Shown one piece after another: positions 1 through 11,974 of a DNA stretch of 64,000 nt (position 1 is its first letter; the number at the start of each line of letters is the position of its first letter). The stretch comes from Parelaphostrongylus tenuis. Lineage: Eukaryota > Nematoda > Chromadorea > Rhabditida > Metastrongylidae. The DNA is taken from positions 62,001 through 126,000 of the forward strand of contig JAHQIW010000416.1 in NCBI GenBank assembly GCA_019055375.1, in the 5' to 3' direction. Made by a program: the position numbers and the translations under genes. The notes below the pieces were generated by a model. The model did not search any database. It saw only the letters and a list, made by a program, of their open reading frames with translations, and was not told the origin of the DNA.

Positions 1-256
1 GTTGAATAGGCCAATAGCACGAAATCGATAAACACAATCATGCATAGTTATATAGTATGATACAACATTACATAAATAGTACTAATGGTCGTTTATGCAT
101 TGTTAAGATTTTCCGATGAATATTGGATTCTCAATCAAATGTTGTTATGTTTTATATCACTCCGATGCTCATTTCTCGTTCTATGTTTTGCTGCTAATGA
201 CCTTTTACTTGCTAAATTTATTTCATGATAATTTTAGATTATGGACAGGATGTTGA

Positions 257-974
257 TTGGTGCAAAAGTAATCGCGGTTTCATGCCTTGGGCTGGCAGTG
301 GGTTGTAAAGCAATAGAAGCAACTCAATAAGCAATACATGCGCTCAATAAACTGCTAAAGATCGTACAGTTCAGCGGTAAATCAAAAAGTTATGTTGAAG
401 AGCATTAGAGTCCCGAAGATGTGGAAAATAGTTGATAGTCATAGAAAGTTAACAGCGACCACTTAAAAATAATCGTCGAAGCTGATACTCTGGTGACTGA
501 GCTAGATGCTGCAGAGAAAGTCAACGTCATTATTCCATGGTTGCTCGCTAACTAACCCTAACTGAATGGGGAAAGAAGTTTGATGCAAAAGTAATAACGA
601 TCCACTTACAGGCAGCTGGAAGGCGCACGTGGCGCAAGAACGTTGCGAAAGTTGGACGAACTGAGCTATGAAATTTTGCTCCATCCTTCACATTCGCCGC
701 AATTTGTGCACGTCGATTATCACTTTCTCATACATCTTGACAACTTCTGGCGTATGGAAAGCGCATCTACAATCAACAAAGTGCAGGAAATGCTTTTCAA
801 GAGCTCGTCAAATCCCGCGGCACCGATTCCTATGGTAGAGAAATATACAGACCTGTTCAATGTTGGTAATTATGAGTTGATTGGAATGTCACTATTTTGA
901 GTGATCAAGATGTGTTCAACCTAGTTCCAATCTTTTAAGAAAAATTTCTGAGACCGCCGTTACTTTTTCACAAA
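257..974 (+). mobile_element. mariner-family element, internally deleted transposase
   Basis: The ends match as imperfect terminal inverted repeats: GGTGCAAAAGTAATCGCGG near 259-277 and its complement-like form CCGCCGTTACTTTTTCAC near 954-971. Between them are two transposase pieces. At 454-555 a frame reads DHLKIIVEAD..VTELDAAEKVNV, like the helix-turn-helix linker region of mariner transposases. At 628-900 a frame reads KLDELSYEILLHPSHSP....DYHFLIHLDNF, which is the region around the last aspartate of the DD34D catalytic triad (in mariners typically HPPYSPDL.PTDYHFF). The middle of the enzyme, with the first two aspartates, is missing, and a frameshift lies near 625. At 718 bp it is about half the usual mariner length, so it is a dead, non-autonomous copy. 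Confidence 0.85.
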
Positions 975-1386
975 CCGTGTATACTGATAATCGCTCAGAC
1001 TACCTTAGAATGAATTGGCCGATGAGAAACAAAAATGTTATTAACGGGCGATCAGTCTCACCAGTAACCATCTTGCAACTAGGAGCTTCGCCGAGTGGGC
1101 TTTTTTCATTTGAGCACTGCTTACCAAGGAAAGTTTATATTATTTGACAATGAAGGCGAAAGTTTCAGATACGATTCAGTGTTGACAACAGACTTGAATA
1201 ATGAGCTTTGAAGAAGACGAAAAGTTTCGAAAAGTTAGCCGAGTAGCCTAACTCTACCAGTTTTGTGGTAGAACGAGTCACCGAACAGCTAGCGGTTTCA
1301 AAACTCTGCGTTTATGTTATCATTTAAGGAATTTCCTATAGGCTTGTGCACCGGAGACGTGGATTGACCATGTCATGTATGCATCC

Positions 1387-1776
1387 TCAGCATAATTCTC
1401 TTGAACGATATCTCCAAATGTGAGTCCAGCCAGAATTCACGGTGCAATCTTTGAAGCCTACCTTACCTTCGGAATCCGAAACTATATACATCGACAACGA
1501 AACAGGGAGATCGGCTACATTGTTAGAAGAACAATCTAAAAATGGATGTAAAGAATCGTGGAACAAACTTTGAGATGTAAGAGCATTCTTGAGCGACTGC
1601 TCAAGTGATGGGTGGATGTATAAGTAGCTAACGCAAGCCACATGCATGTGCAAAAGTAAACGTTTTCGGAAAAGTAAAATGGGCTTCATGGACTCTACCA
1701 TATTCAGAGCAGCTGTCACCATGGAGGATAATCGAGCGAAAGACGAGCGAAGGGAAATCACGTACAGGCTTACCAC
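1387..1776 (-). other. open frame of 129 codons, possible exon, unrecognised
   Basis: This is the longest open frame at the left end that no repeat explains. Its C-terminal half, ..SNNVADLPVSLSMYIVSDSEGKVGFKDC.., has the alternating hydrophobic character of a beta-rich extracellular domain, and AAG|GTAAG within the frame near 1461-1472 could be a splice donor. It lies 197 bp downstream of exon 3 of locus A, but it does not match exon 4 or 5 of that family. It could be an exon of a separate gene or a chance frame. I see no start context, signal peptide or second exon that would settle it. Confidence 0.25.
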
Positions 1777-1972
1777 CAGTGAAGAAAAGTCATGATGTAA
1801 TTTTTTTCCCGGATGTTGAGAAAATTGAATTGTTTTAAAATTACCTTATCTGAGGTCACCCAAATCAGCATTTCCATTATATGCTTATATTCGTAATAGC
1901 AATAAAAATTTAGTGTTTCGCACTGTTTTCCATCTGTTGCTCCTGTAAACTGATCATTTGGTTAAAACGTAC

Positions 1973-2955
1973 ACATCGCTGTAGTTGGATCTTTTTCCAC
2001 GTCCTTGCATTCCAGTGGTTCGTATGTGATGTTAACAGCAAGTTGACCCAAAATAGTTGAGATTATTGCATCAGGGAGAAGAGCGTTACGACCTTGTTGT
2101 TCTAATACATCAAAGACCTATAATAACAAAGTTTTGTCAGTTAAAAGTTTGCTACGACATGTTTAAAACGAAGCTTTTCACAGCTGTTCAGGCAATTCGC
2201 TACGAGTATTTTCTCAAAACCACCCCCAACTTTCAGTATGCCTGATAATAAAATTTTGAGCCATGCGTGCGGTCTGCTATAGAGCATCTTATAGAGCCCA
2301 ATACTCGTGTTTTGGGCTTTAAACGGTGCCCTACAACAGACCACGTGCATGGCTTGAAAAAATGATTATTAGGCATGTACAGGCAGTGTTAATGGACGGC
2401 GACTAGTGAAATTTCAAGAAAATACTACCTCTCAATACGTCTCAAAAGTATAACTGAGACCTAAGAATTGTAAACTCACCGTTTGCATTACAAGACGTGA
2501 TACAAGTGCTTGGACTTCGCCTCCACTTGCTGCCATGCCAAAGGCCTTCATCCGAACACTGGCGTCAGTACTGTAAGCCATATTGACAGGTAGAGTGAAG
2601 CCGGTAACGTTGAAATTCCTAGCTCTGGCTGCAACGAAATTTTGATGCTCCCGTGATGAGTGATGAAATACTGATCACTTTTAGAACAAATCATTTTAAG
2701 GTAAATCCTTATTTTGATCAAAATGTAAGTTCTTTTTCTTGAAAAAGCTCACTTTGCGACAACACCTTGGTGATTATAAAAGTCTAAATATACTCTCCTT
2801 TTTTGATTAAGACCTGCATTTATAAATAAAATTGAAATCGCTTAAGTAGAAATTTACTATTTATTACCTTGACCTGGTGGCATTACTCCACATCCCAACA
2901 CTGTCGCAAATGTTAGCACAAGAATTTTGAGGGGACTTGTTGGAAATTTTGTCAT
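1973..2955 (-). CDS. Secreted cysteine protein family, locus A: exons 1-3 intact, 3' exons not visible
   Basis: Exons: 2868-2955, 2480-2628 and 1973-2117 (88, 149 and 145 nt; phases 1, 0, 1). Exon 1 begins ATG ACA AAA TTT and encodes a signal peptide with core LKILVLTFATVLGC, ending GVMPPGQ. Exon 2 encodes RNFNVTGFTLPVNMAYS and ends VSRLVMQT. Exon 3 starts VFDVLEQQGRNALLPD and reaches LECKDVEKDP. All visible splice sites are GT or AG and match those of locus C. N-glycosylation sequons are present (NVT and NIT). A palindromic MITE sits in intron 2. No exon 4 or 5 was found from 1972 down to base 1, so they lie beyond the window or are lost. The function is unknown; export from the cell is inferred from the signal peptide. 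Confidence 0.75.
2192..2385. repeat. Short palindromic MITE in intron 2 of locus A
   Basis: GAGCCATGCGTGCGGTCTG near 2258 is mirrored by CAGACCACGTGCATGGCTT near 2337, and AGAGCCCAATACTCGTG is followed by a degraded mirrored arm. It belongs to the same family as the larger palindromes at 3.2-3.9 kb and 14 kb, but the centre is deleted. It lies wholly inside the intron 2118-2479 and does not touch the splice sites. Confidence 0.65.
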
Positions 2956-3224
2956 CTTTGTAAGGCTGCTTACTTCTGGCTCCTTAAAAATTTTTCAAAT
3001 GATATATACCCGCTTGAAAACGAAGTTTATTTTGCATCAAATCATTGATAAAGCAACACGTATTTGGATCTCGACACTTAATATTCAGTGATATCAGCGT
3101 GGAAGACGTACTTTTATCGCTTTAATTCGTCCGAAGAGTTCTAAAGCTGTGCTGAGCATCAAATTAAAGTTACGTTCTATCTAATTAACCTTTTATGACA
3201 AATCCTTCTAGTCGAAGATATTTG
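2956..3224. other. 5' flank of locus A
   Basis: AT-rich sequence upstream of the locus A start codon. I see no clear TATA or initiator element and no second exon. CCTTACAAAG immediately precedes the ATG; the matching place in locus C reads CTTACAGAC, which could be a trans-splice acceptor in that copy. No other feature was found. Confidence 0.4.
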
Positions 3225-3930
3225 GACATCCTGAAATCCATTTTTGAGCCATGCATGTTGTCTATTATGGGACAGCTTACAGAGCCTGTTACACATGTTT
3301 CGACCTTGTCAGCATTGTCAGTTGGACAGTACCCTTCGCCTTTAGCTAATCCTCTGGGTGCTCCAGTCCCGCTACATAGAGTAGGAGAAGACGAACATTT
3401 TACACGACCCATTATGTGTAATTATCGCTAAATGGAAAATGTTGTACTTTGCTAACTTTTGGCTGGTATCGTCAGATATATTATACCGGTTGTTTCGAGT
3501 ATTTTCATGAGAGCACGCTCAACTTCTATGTGCGCAATAGTCATTTTTGAGCCATACATGTGCTCTGTTGAGGGGCAACTTATAGAGCTCGATACAAGTG
3601 GTCTCAAGAAAACACTCAAAACGAAAGGTATGATGTATTTGACGATATCCGCCAAGAACAATCGAGTGTAAAACTCTTTCCATTCAGTGAAAATTCACTC
3701 AATGGGTCGTTTTAAGCATTCATCGTCGCCTACTATATGTAAGGGACTAGAGGGCTCCGAAAGGATTGGCTGAAGGCGAAGGGTACTGCCCGGCTGACTA
3801 AGCTGTCAATGCCGAAACACGTGTACCGGGCTCTATAAGCTGCTCTATAACAGACCACATGCATGGTTCTAAAATTATTATCAGGCATACTGAAAGTTGA
3901 GCGTGGTCTCAAGAAAACAATTGAAACGAA
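3225..3930. repeat. Large palindromic MITE (composite)
   Basis: A left arm at about 3245-3368 (GAGCCATGCATG..., ...TACCCTTCGCCTTTAGC) is mirrored by a right arm at about 3747-3868 (...GAAGGCGAAGGGTACTGCCC..., ...CACATGCATGGTTC). A further pair near 3549 and 3600-3640 suggests that one copy landed in another. The small open frames in this stretch on both strands are by-products of the palindrome and not genes. Related copies lie at 14.0-15.0, 34.7, 50.4 and 57.5 kb. Confidence 0.75.
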
Positions 3931-3934
3931 CGGT

Positions 3935-6460
3935 TTATGGAAGTCATTTGATGTTAAGAAATCTATGCCAAATGTTGAGCGAAAACGAGGGACTTGCAGG
4001 AAAAGCTCATTATATGTCAATGTCTTAGAAAGTACGGCTAAACTTAGGCCCCCATCATTTCATTTACATTTCTGGGCCATAAAATCCTGATATCTACTGA
4101 AAAAAAACGAAAATCAAGGCATTCAAAATTGGCGAAGCATCGCCGTCGAAAATGCACTTACAAGGTAATATTTGTAGAAGAAGATATCGACTGACAAAAG
4201 CGAGCCCGAATTTTTCAATAAAAAATATTTTGGCAGCACATTCCAAGGCAGTGAAAATCACATTCTTTTTGTTATACCGCAATGCACTATTATTAAGGAG
4301 GAGGGTGTCTGTTGGCTAAAAGATGAAATTCCTCGAAACTTTACAGCACATAAAACATTAGAATCGTTGTAAGGTGGCTCTAGAAATCTAGTGATATGAA
4401 GAAGGAAAAAGAAATTGAGTAAAAATTAGCCTCGGAAAAGCCACTACGGCATCAAATGCTGTTGTCTGACAGGAGAGTGATGCTGCTTTTCTGTTACCAC
4501 TTTGATGAAAACAGAAAAGGAAGTAAACGTCCTAAGAGCGCACATGACTAAAACTGTGCAGGGGTTTCCTTAGTCATCTTTTTAGAGCGTTCCAATTTTT
4601 TAACATGATGACTGATTATGGAACCCTCTCGATTCTACGCAGTTGCTTCACAATACTAATAAAAATTTGCTATTCCTTATTTCTTGTGGTGGAATCAACT
4701 CCAAGTAAATAATGTAACATTTAGTCAGATTTCTTTCTTACCATATACGCTTGGAAAAAGTCATTGGGAAAGTTCGAAATGTCGCTTTCCTGTAGCAAGT
4801 AGCCGGGAAGATCCAAAAACTACTCTATATTTCTGAACTTTCTCACATTTTGTGACAGAAATAACACTTGCTGTTGATGGATTTTACTAGAAAGAGCTGC
4901 GTAGAGCTGCGTACAAAACCATTCGATCCTTTTTGCTGGTGGATAACAGTAGGTTCGCTCTTGAGTTCGCCAAATTGCTGTACAGCATGTGATGGCGTGG
5001 ACACTGAATTGTGAGAAGTGTCTGCAGACAAGACTGCTCCTGCTCAAGCAAATTGAAAAATGTTCAGAAAAACACTTATTTTATTTCTTGCCCCGAACTA
5101 CGTTAGTGATTGAAGCACTACATATGGTGAAAAAATCTTCATTCGCAATATTACTTTGACTCGGGACCAAGTAAATACTGCTATGTACGTTTCGTGAATG
5201 ACAAATCGATAGCGACGTTGGCACTGTAGGATAGGTGCCTGTGTTATGGTTTTTACAGCTAATGAATATCGTTGACTGTGCGGTTCCTTGTTGCAACACT
5301 TCCTTGTTGCGGCAATTTCGTGATATATTAGTTAAATACTTGAGCGACGAACAATTTCGCTTATAGCATTCTCCTTGCGCTTTGGATACGATACTGTCCT
5401 AGTCAGCGACATTCGGCCAGTGAAAAAGCTTCCTAGTGATGTTTCAGTGGTGATGAAACCGCGTTTCAAAACTACATCTATTCTGAAGTGAGAAATATCA
5501 CAATGCCGGTCCTTCGCTGTCTTATTTTTTGTTTACTGAGGTGCCCAGAATAATCTTCTACTAGAGGCGGCTAGAAAAAATAGAGCCGACAATCAGTAAA
5601 ATTTCAACAAGAATCATTACGTGTGAAGTAGTAAAACGAAGAAATTAACTCATATGAAAAGCTCTCCCTTCCAACGCGTTTTTGGTAGTGCTATGATGCT
5701 TCAAATATATGATCAAATGTTGAGTGAATAGCAAGATTCTTACCCTCATACGTGAGTTGAATCCGCATATCATCCTTACTGAAACGAGCCCCCATTACAC
5801 TGTCGAGGTCTTTGCTCTACTATAACTCCCATGATACTTTAGATCAAAAGTGTAGTGACAGAGCAACGGCTTTAGTAATGCAATGGAAGAACATGTCACT
5901 GGTAACGGTGAAGTCATAGCACAATTGTGAAATTGCCTGATATTCCAGAGGGATTGAAAAAGAACCACCACGCTCTATAGGGTGTCATTTAGAGCAAGAC
6001 CTAATATAAATACCTTCCGGTGTTTTCGATGCAAGAACTCTTCTCGAAACTTTCGCAAGAAGTACTTTTCACAAACATTTCACGGTGGTTTATCGCTATA
6101 CCTCAATTTCAGTCGTAGTAAACAATGAAACGTAATTACTTCAGCACAAAAAGAAGCAGCAGAAGTTCTAACACAAGACTGTCCTAGACAACGAGATTTG
6201 TCCTAGCGAAAGTTACGAGCGATATTGTTACAGAAGGTTGCTTCGTATGAATGCTTCATGGTATTCACGAATGTGTTTTAAAGCCATTCAATTCCGTTGT
6301 TATTCAATTTCAAAGAAATCCGGCTTTAAACGAACTCGGATTTGTGTCAGTTGCAAGCGTCATTTGCTGATTGAAGTACCCGATTCAAGTCTTCCCTCAT
6401 AAGTCAAGCGACTGTTGTGGTACGATATATTTTCGTGCTTCCTTTTACAGTTGTATTTTA
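3935..6460 (-). repeat. Segmental-duplication block X, copy I (decayed, unrecognised gene remnant)
   Basis: The block is collinear with 13385-17650 and, in part, with 31420-33000. Coding-like similarity on the minus strand suggests an old gene. A frame reading SVMGARFSKDDM ends at G|GTAAG near 5745, an acceptor TTTTTTCTAG lies near 5575, and the next frame includes KTAKDRHCDISHF (copy II: KTAKYRHYDKYHF). A third piece reads SHAVQQFGELKS near 4940-5000 (copy II has AQQFCELRS). Stops such as the one after WAPQ break the frame in both copies, so this is best read as a decayed paralogous locus. I do not recognise the protein. Confidence 0.5.
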
Positions 6461-6836
6461 AATCGTGTACTACAATGAAGAAAAGATAGGCAGTAAAAAG
6501 AAGTTGAAACTGTCATTATTATCCTACAAACAACTCCCGTTTGACCTAGCGCAATGTTAGACTCTCTTCTTCAAAATGAAAGCTGAAATTTTTACCGTTT
6601 CTCTTTGACTTAGAGGTCCGTTGAATTCTCACATGGAGTAAAGTCACCCATGTATTGATCAAACACTGTGTGCAATGATCATAGTGGAGCAAACACAGAT
6701 TTTATCATAGTATAACTACGAATCAAACGTATTCTATGCAGACTTGTAACGTAAATGCCGCATCCCACATGAGATAATATTTTTTATACATACGCATAGA
6801 GATTGTACTAGCATACATAAGATAGATTACCCACGG
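6461..6836. other. Intergenic, nothing recognised
   Basis: AT-rich sequence between duplication block X copy I and the RTE fragment. No open frame, repeat or splice-like structure stood out. Confidence 0.4.
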
Positions 6837-7180
6837 TCAGTACTTACTTAGATACTTTAATGGCCCGTTTTCACTGGTAGTGAAAGCTTCAACATAGCAC
6901 CATTTATTTCTCTCTCGTGCAGTTTTTATCCATGGCAGTGGTGGCCAACTCGTTTTCATCTGCGGAAGCGTTGAAATTAGCCACAAACACGTTCTCCCAT
7001 CGTTTAGGCGGTATCTGGAAAGGGCGCTTACATCTCTTGAAGTCCACTTCATCGTCTTTTTTGTCCATTTGCATCTGATCTTCCTACTATGTGACTATGT
7101 GGCCGGCCATCTGTATCTCGCTGACGGTGCCCATATTTCTCATTTGCGAAGATGAGATAATACGAACAATCGACTCTATT
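6837..7180 (-). mobile_element. 3' fragment of an RTE-type LINE
   Basis: On the minus strand, frames that shift read MAGHIVT, then KRPFQIPPKRWENVFVAN, then TAMDKNCTREK. These line up in order with the conserved tail of nematode RTE reverse-transcriptase ORFs (WAGHI.R.., KRP.GRPPTRW.DVF, ..ARERN.W). Stops and frameshifts show it is dead. It abuts a Penelope-like element in the opposite orientation. The assignment rests on motif order only. Confidence 0.5.
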
Positions 7181-7379
7181 AACCTCAGCATCAAAGTCAA
7201 TTATATGAGTATTCAAAACTTAGTTCTTCGGGCCGGCACGAGGTTGGCACTTCTTGCTGTTGAAATTGCCGCTGAGTTGGTATAGATCGTAGTACGAATC
7301 GTTGATTGACTTTTCGGCGACACCGCCTTCTGCGGAGCCTGGACGTACACTGTATCTCTATTTGTTTGAGTTGACCATA

Positions 7380-8780
7380 CTTCTTACTATTTCTTTTTGG
7401 GTTTTTCGTTTCTCCAAAAAGCATCCAGAGCTTTGCGTGCCGACGTTTCAACTCCTGTGCAAGCATGGTGGAAGCAGTATTTAGCTGGTAAGTTCTTAGG
7501 TAGTCAGGAAAATATTGCGAGGTAATTAGGGGTTTAGCCATAGGTCAGCGTCTAGCACCAACCTTTATATTTGACATTATGTATGGGATAGGAACTCCAC
7601 ATATTGCTCGCTTGCCCCTATTCCACTGTCGATGTATAGGCGACTGTTTCATTGTCTGTTCCACACATAAAAAAAACGGACAGATGTTTTGAAATCTCAG
7701 ATCAACAATAACGGTATGTAGAATTTACGAGAGAAATTACGAAAAAAAAAACTGGCCACCATTTTAAACGCCTAAATAAAACTTTCAGAAAATAGCTGTA
7801 GTAAGAAATCAGTACCGAAAGATGAGAAGAAAAGACGCACTAGTACACTACCTTTCCTCTCATCCAGCACACATGAAAAAGTACTTATCAAAAACATGTG
7901 TCGAACGACTAGAAATGTGTGCTCAACAGACGAGGAGAGATAAGAATAGCTAAACTTAGCACAGAAAATAGCCATATCGGACGGCTGCAGCTGCAATGCA
8001 CCAGCCAATGAAGTTAGTTCAATAGTAGGGCCAGGCTCCAAAACAAAAAACAAGACTTCGCACCCTAAAAATTTTTCTTTAGGGCTGTCTTTTAAATCAA
8101 ACGAAGTTGGCTACTATGAAGAGGTGCTTAAAAAGGAGCGGTCTTGTAGGTACGGTTACAGTGCTCAAACTTCCACTTAATCCTGAACCGTCAACAAGCT
8201 CGCAAACTTCTTTGATTGACTGTGCCACTCATAAGGCTGTAAAATCCGCTCTAACAGATTGGAGGGAGTTGCCTCAGTTCCGGTACGGCAGATTTATTAA
8301 CATGTGCTGCATGTGGAGATACATGTATTTGCAGAACAAGTAGACTTCATTTGCGCGTAAAAGCACACCTAGAAAGGAAGTCAAAAATCGATCAAGGCAC
8401 TCTTCTGTGTACACATAGGGCACAGAAACATAATTGCAACGATTTTTGAGTGATTGTCACATTCCTAGCACAAGAGTCAAAAACATCAACTCGCAAAACT
8501 TTCGAAGCTTATTGGATAAACAACAAAAAACCCAAAAATGAATCGTAAGAAGGATTTGTCACTAAATACGAGACTTGGCGCCTCACATGCGCTTAATCTT
8601 TTAACTTGATCCAAGGAGTGGTTCATAGGCAGCGATCTCGACACCGATTCAAAAAAAAAATTGATACAGCGTAGTCCAGGCTCTGCAAATGGGATTGTCG
8701 TCGAAACGTCAGCCTACGATTCGTGCTGCGGTCTATATCAGCAGCAACAGCATCAGCAACAAAACTGCAAGCCTCGCACA
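7380..8780 (+). mobile_element. Penelope-like element remnant: RT core plus decayed GIY-YIG region
   Basis: In shifting plus-strand frames, conserved Penelope-like (PLE) motifs occur in order. FQLLCKHGGSS is at 7450, SGKYCEVIRGLAIGQRLAPT runs from 7500 to 7560, and HCRCIGDCFIVCST lies near 7625, where active elements have YRYIDDCFV, so the catalytic aspartate pair is already altered. LVHYLSSHPAHMKK follows near 7840 and MKRCLKRSGLVGTVTV at 8116. Downstream frames include APHMRLIF at 8580. Near 8680-8715, CTCTGCAAATGGG and CGAAACGTCAGCC resemble the 3' tails of the other PLE copies. Many stops and frameshifts mark it as a fossil. It lies between locus A's duplication unit and the 3' end of locus B. 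Confidence 0.75.
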
Positions 8781-9219
8781 GGTTCAAACAGCTAAGTCTT
8801 TGATACTTATGTAATCGAAAATGGGTTGTTGTTCAAAGATCTGAGTTGCGCAAATCAGCTAGACGCTCTGAGTGTCGGCAGAATCTCAGAAAACCATACT
8901 GAAGAGCCGTATGGGTGGTGATCAGATTTTTGACGAAGTTGTAGCCTCAGAGTCGGTTTTGAGATTGATACAAAAATGTGCTTGTGTTAAATTTTTACAG
9001 AATGTCTGTGGGGATAAGACTATTTTTCCCTTGTAAACGTAAGATTTTTTCGCACTGATTTTTAAGTATGAAGTTTTCAATCGACTACTAGATGTTGCAC
9101 ATGCAATTCATGGTATGAAAGACTCAACTTTATTTCATACATAATTCACTCACTTGGTGACATGTCGATATCTAACAATTGATCACGTTTGTGCAAACAA
9201 AAATCGAGCAAATTCAAGC
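8781..9219. other. 3' flank of locus B, nothing recognised
   Basis: AT-rich sequence downstream of the locus B poly(A) signal. No feature could be supported. Confidence 0.4.
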
Positions 9220-9225
9220 TTTATT
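9220..9225 (-). promoter_or_regulatory. Poly(A) signal AATAAA of locus B
   Basis: AATAAA on the minus strand, about 29 nt past the position of the family stop codon. Locus F has the same hexamer at the same distance, which supports the match. The signal survives although the gene itself is broken. Confidence 0.6.
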
Positions 9226-9839
9226 ACGGCCACTTCACAATTGCCTTGGCGTTCTAGCTAATGGTCGCGAAAGCCGAGAAGAATTGTGATCCGAGCGGAC
9301 CCGACGTCAACATTCGAACAGCTCTGTTAACTACACTTTGCCACACCTGTCTCAACCAATTGGCCCATGATGATGTTTGTGGTCTACAGAGATTTCCCTC
9401 TCAAAATCTGCATACAATTAAAACAAAGCACTTCTAACCATAAGCGATCCTGAAATTGACACGTGGTTGGACGAAACAGGCTTTATCATCATATCAGGCT
9501 TGGTTATGTCACATTTCTTTGCATTTGTAATTCCACTGCATGTAGAGGTCACTGTGTTGCCGACCACGATGCAGTGTGGCTCTTTCTTCTCCATGCCAAT
9601 TGCAACTATTTCCTTTTAGTTGTTGTTTCATCAGAAAAATGAACAATTACGGAACTAGGGTTGATGCAATTTTTTTCTTATTTGCGTTATTGAGATGCAG
9701 ACTGACGAAGTTGTTAAAGATAGTCTATATTTGTTGAAACAAACAGAATTATGGTTTTTATCGTTCAAGTTTCAAACTACTTTTTCAAAAGAGTGCTACA
9801 GAACTCAACACTGGCTTTATAATAATTTTGAGATTTATG

Positions 9840-10615
9840 TAACGAATGCGCAAGTAAATCAAACGTTCAATGGTTCTCCATTGTGCACGGCGACATCTCT
9901 GAGGTTTCTTACTTGATATGGAAGTTTAAATTGCTTATACAAATAATTGAAGTTGTACAAACAGACAGGAAACCGATCGAATGTCTAGCTTTTGTAGAGG
10001 AAGAGTGAAAGAAAAAAAATGAAGCCTTTCACTGATCTTAGTGCGCATCAAATCCTTGAAGACTAAAGGTAATAATGGAAATCACTGAGAATGGATTGAG
10101 GATCACAAATTTTGAAGAAAGAAGAAATGAAAACGGTGCGGCACGAGCGCTTTTCGCAGCATGCATTTCCCACATCTGATTGAGAAAAAGTCGATGCAAC
10201 ACCACCAATACTTTGTCGAAGAATGTAAAACTAAGAGGTAGTTCTCCTCATCTCGTGCATGATGTTTAAATCTGTCTTTATTAGCACCATAGGGCCGCTC
10301 GAGAAAAAGGAAACTGAACCTTCTTCTTACTGGACCACACTTTCCGCTGTCACACAAAACCTGGGCAGATAGGTATACGTTAGTGCAGACAGAAAAACTG
10401 TCAAATTTAGGAGCGCAAAATTCCCTCAAAAATGCTCGTAGGACTATTGCGAGTATGATATCTTGTTATGAATTGCGATGAACGGGCATGAGATCGCCGT
10501 TACCCCAAAAGCACCAAGTGCAATTTGACGGCAAAGTTCGGCATCAACTCTTTACGTTTTTCATTCTTGTCCTAGAACATCAAATGCATGCTGGGAAGCA
10601 ATCCATTGGAATACT
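9840..10615. other. Intron 3 of locus B, first part
   Basis: AT-rich intronic sequence between exon 4 and the RTE insertion. A minus-strand frame of 108 codons at 10103-10429 has no features that let me call it a gene. Confidence 0.35.
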
Positions 10616-10619
10616 TTTT

Positions 10620-11400
10620 TTGGCGTTGAAAATACGCTAGAGAACACAGAAGAAGGCACACATCCAACAATCGATGAGATTGCAGCCGATTTTTCCGTAT
10701 CTGGTAATCACACGCAGACTACGTGCACTTCTGGAGGCCACATGGCATACCTACCTTGGTAACATAAACAATGACCAAAAAGCAATAAGGTGCAAGGTCA
10801 ATATTTCTAGAAAGGATAACTGGAACAAATTTCGTAACTATCATCTGATAAGATTGTTTTGTCCATGATGACAGGCTGCCTATTTAGATTATTCCGCTCA
10901 CGTAGCATAGACTGCGGATAAGGCACATCCAGTTAAGCAAGCAGATTCTCGATATGGATTAAACCATATGGACCAAACACAAACTGTGTCACGGGTCAGT
11001 AAAGTAGTGCGGCTGTGTTTTTTCTTCTAACCTTTAATCACTTCGAGAAGGCGCTTGACAACACCGTAAACGAATTCAGTCCCGCCAGCGTTGCTCCACT
11101 CAAGTAGGGACCCATCCGTATACGACTACTTGCTGAACGTCAGCAAAACTGCAGCAAATAGTATGCCTTCCCACCATTTCTTACTGTTGCTATGAAAGTG
11201 CGATTTGACAGCGACTCTATTTTATCGAGGCTCTTCTCACACACAGTACATAAGGCCATGGTTCGTTTTTCGGGTACAGAGATAATCTCATATGTGCACC
11301 ATAGGCCCATAGTGGAAAGGGAGAAAAACATGAAGAATCGGAAAGTGGCAAGATGACAGCATGGGTCACATGTGAGTCTTTCAGAAGAGCCACTGAAAAA
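10620..11400 (+). mobile_element. RTE-type LINE fragment inside intron 3 of locus B
   Basis: Plus-strand frames follow RTE reverse-transcriptase motifs in order. KDNWNKFRNYHLIRLF lies near 10812-10860 (family NYRPI.LL), followed by AHPVKQA near 10925 (LDE.HP.EQAGF). MDQTQTVSRVSKVV is near 10970 (the DHIQTVSRVIEV block). A frame at 11030 reads PLITSRRR or, shifted, FNHFEKALDNTV (FVDYEKAFDSVE). VRFDSDSILSRLFSHTV lies near 11190-11250 (VRQGDTISPKLFTA). Every block needs a frame change, so this is an old relic. It lies antisense to locus B. Confidence 0.7.
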
Positions 11401-11974
11401 TTAGCGCACCCTAAACTGCTTGCTCTTTTTCACTGTTTAACAATTTAGCGATCTGCTATGAACAAGAGATGTGGGATGGAGCCTCAATCAACTCTGGAAG
11501 TCTGTGCACAAGCCACATAAATCTTCAATGCTGAGCAAAGTATGCAGCTTAAATTTTCGAGATCAATCTTTATTCAAAAACCGAACGAAATGTATCTCGA
11601 TATGCGTTATGCAGATATACTAGTCATATATCGAATTGAACAGATGACTGATGGACGAGAAGATCTCTGAAGTGTACGTTGATAGAATCAAGCGTCGCTT
11701 TGAGAGATCGCCCAAACAGTGGGTCAGTGTGTTAATGGTTGAAATGAGGAACTAATTTTAGAAAAGAGAATTGGGCTTCTTGGATGTCAACATGTTTAAA
11801 GCAGGCTACATTCATGGAGGAAGTTGCGCAAGAAAGAAACGAATGAAAGTAGTGTGAATTTCGGTATATTCTAATTGTGAACGATTTTCGTGAAGGCACT
11901 GATGAAATTGCTGCTTCTTTGAGCTCCTTTATGCTCTAAAATCTCTCTAAATGATGCAAAATTTGAAAACTTAC
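11401..11974. other. Intron 3 of locus B, second part
   Basis: AT-rich sequence between the RTE fragment and exon 3 of locus B. No independent feature was recognised. Confidence 0.35.

Noticed and set aside
8107..8343. Plus-strand frame of 78 codons as a host gene
   Set aside because: MKRCLKRSGLVGTV and neighbours fit the linker region of Penelope-like proteins, in order with the RT and endonuclease pieces on either side.
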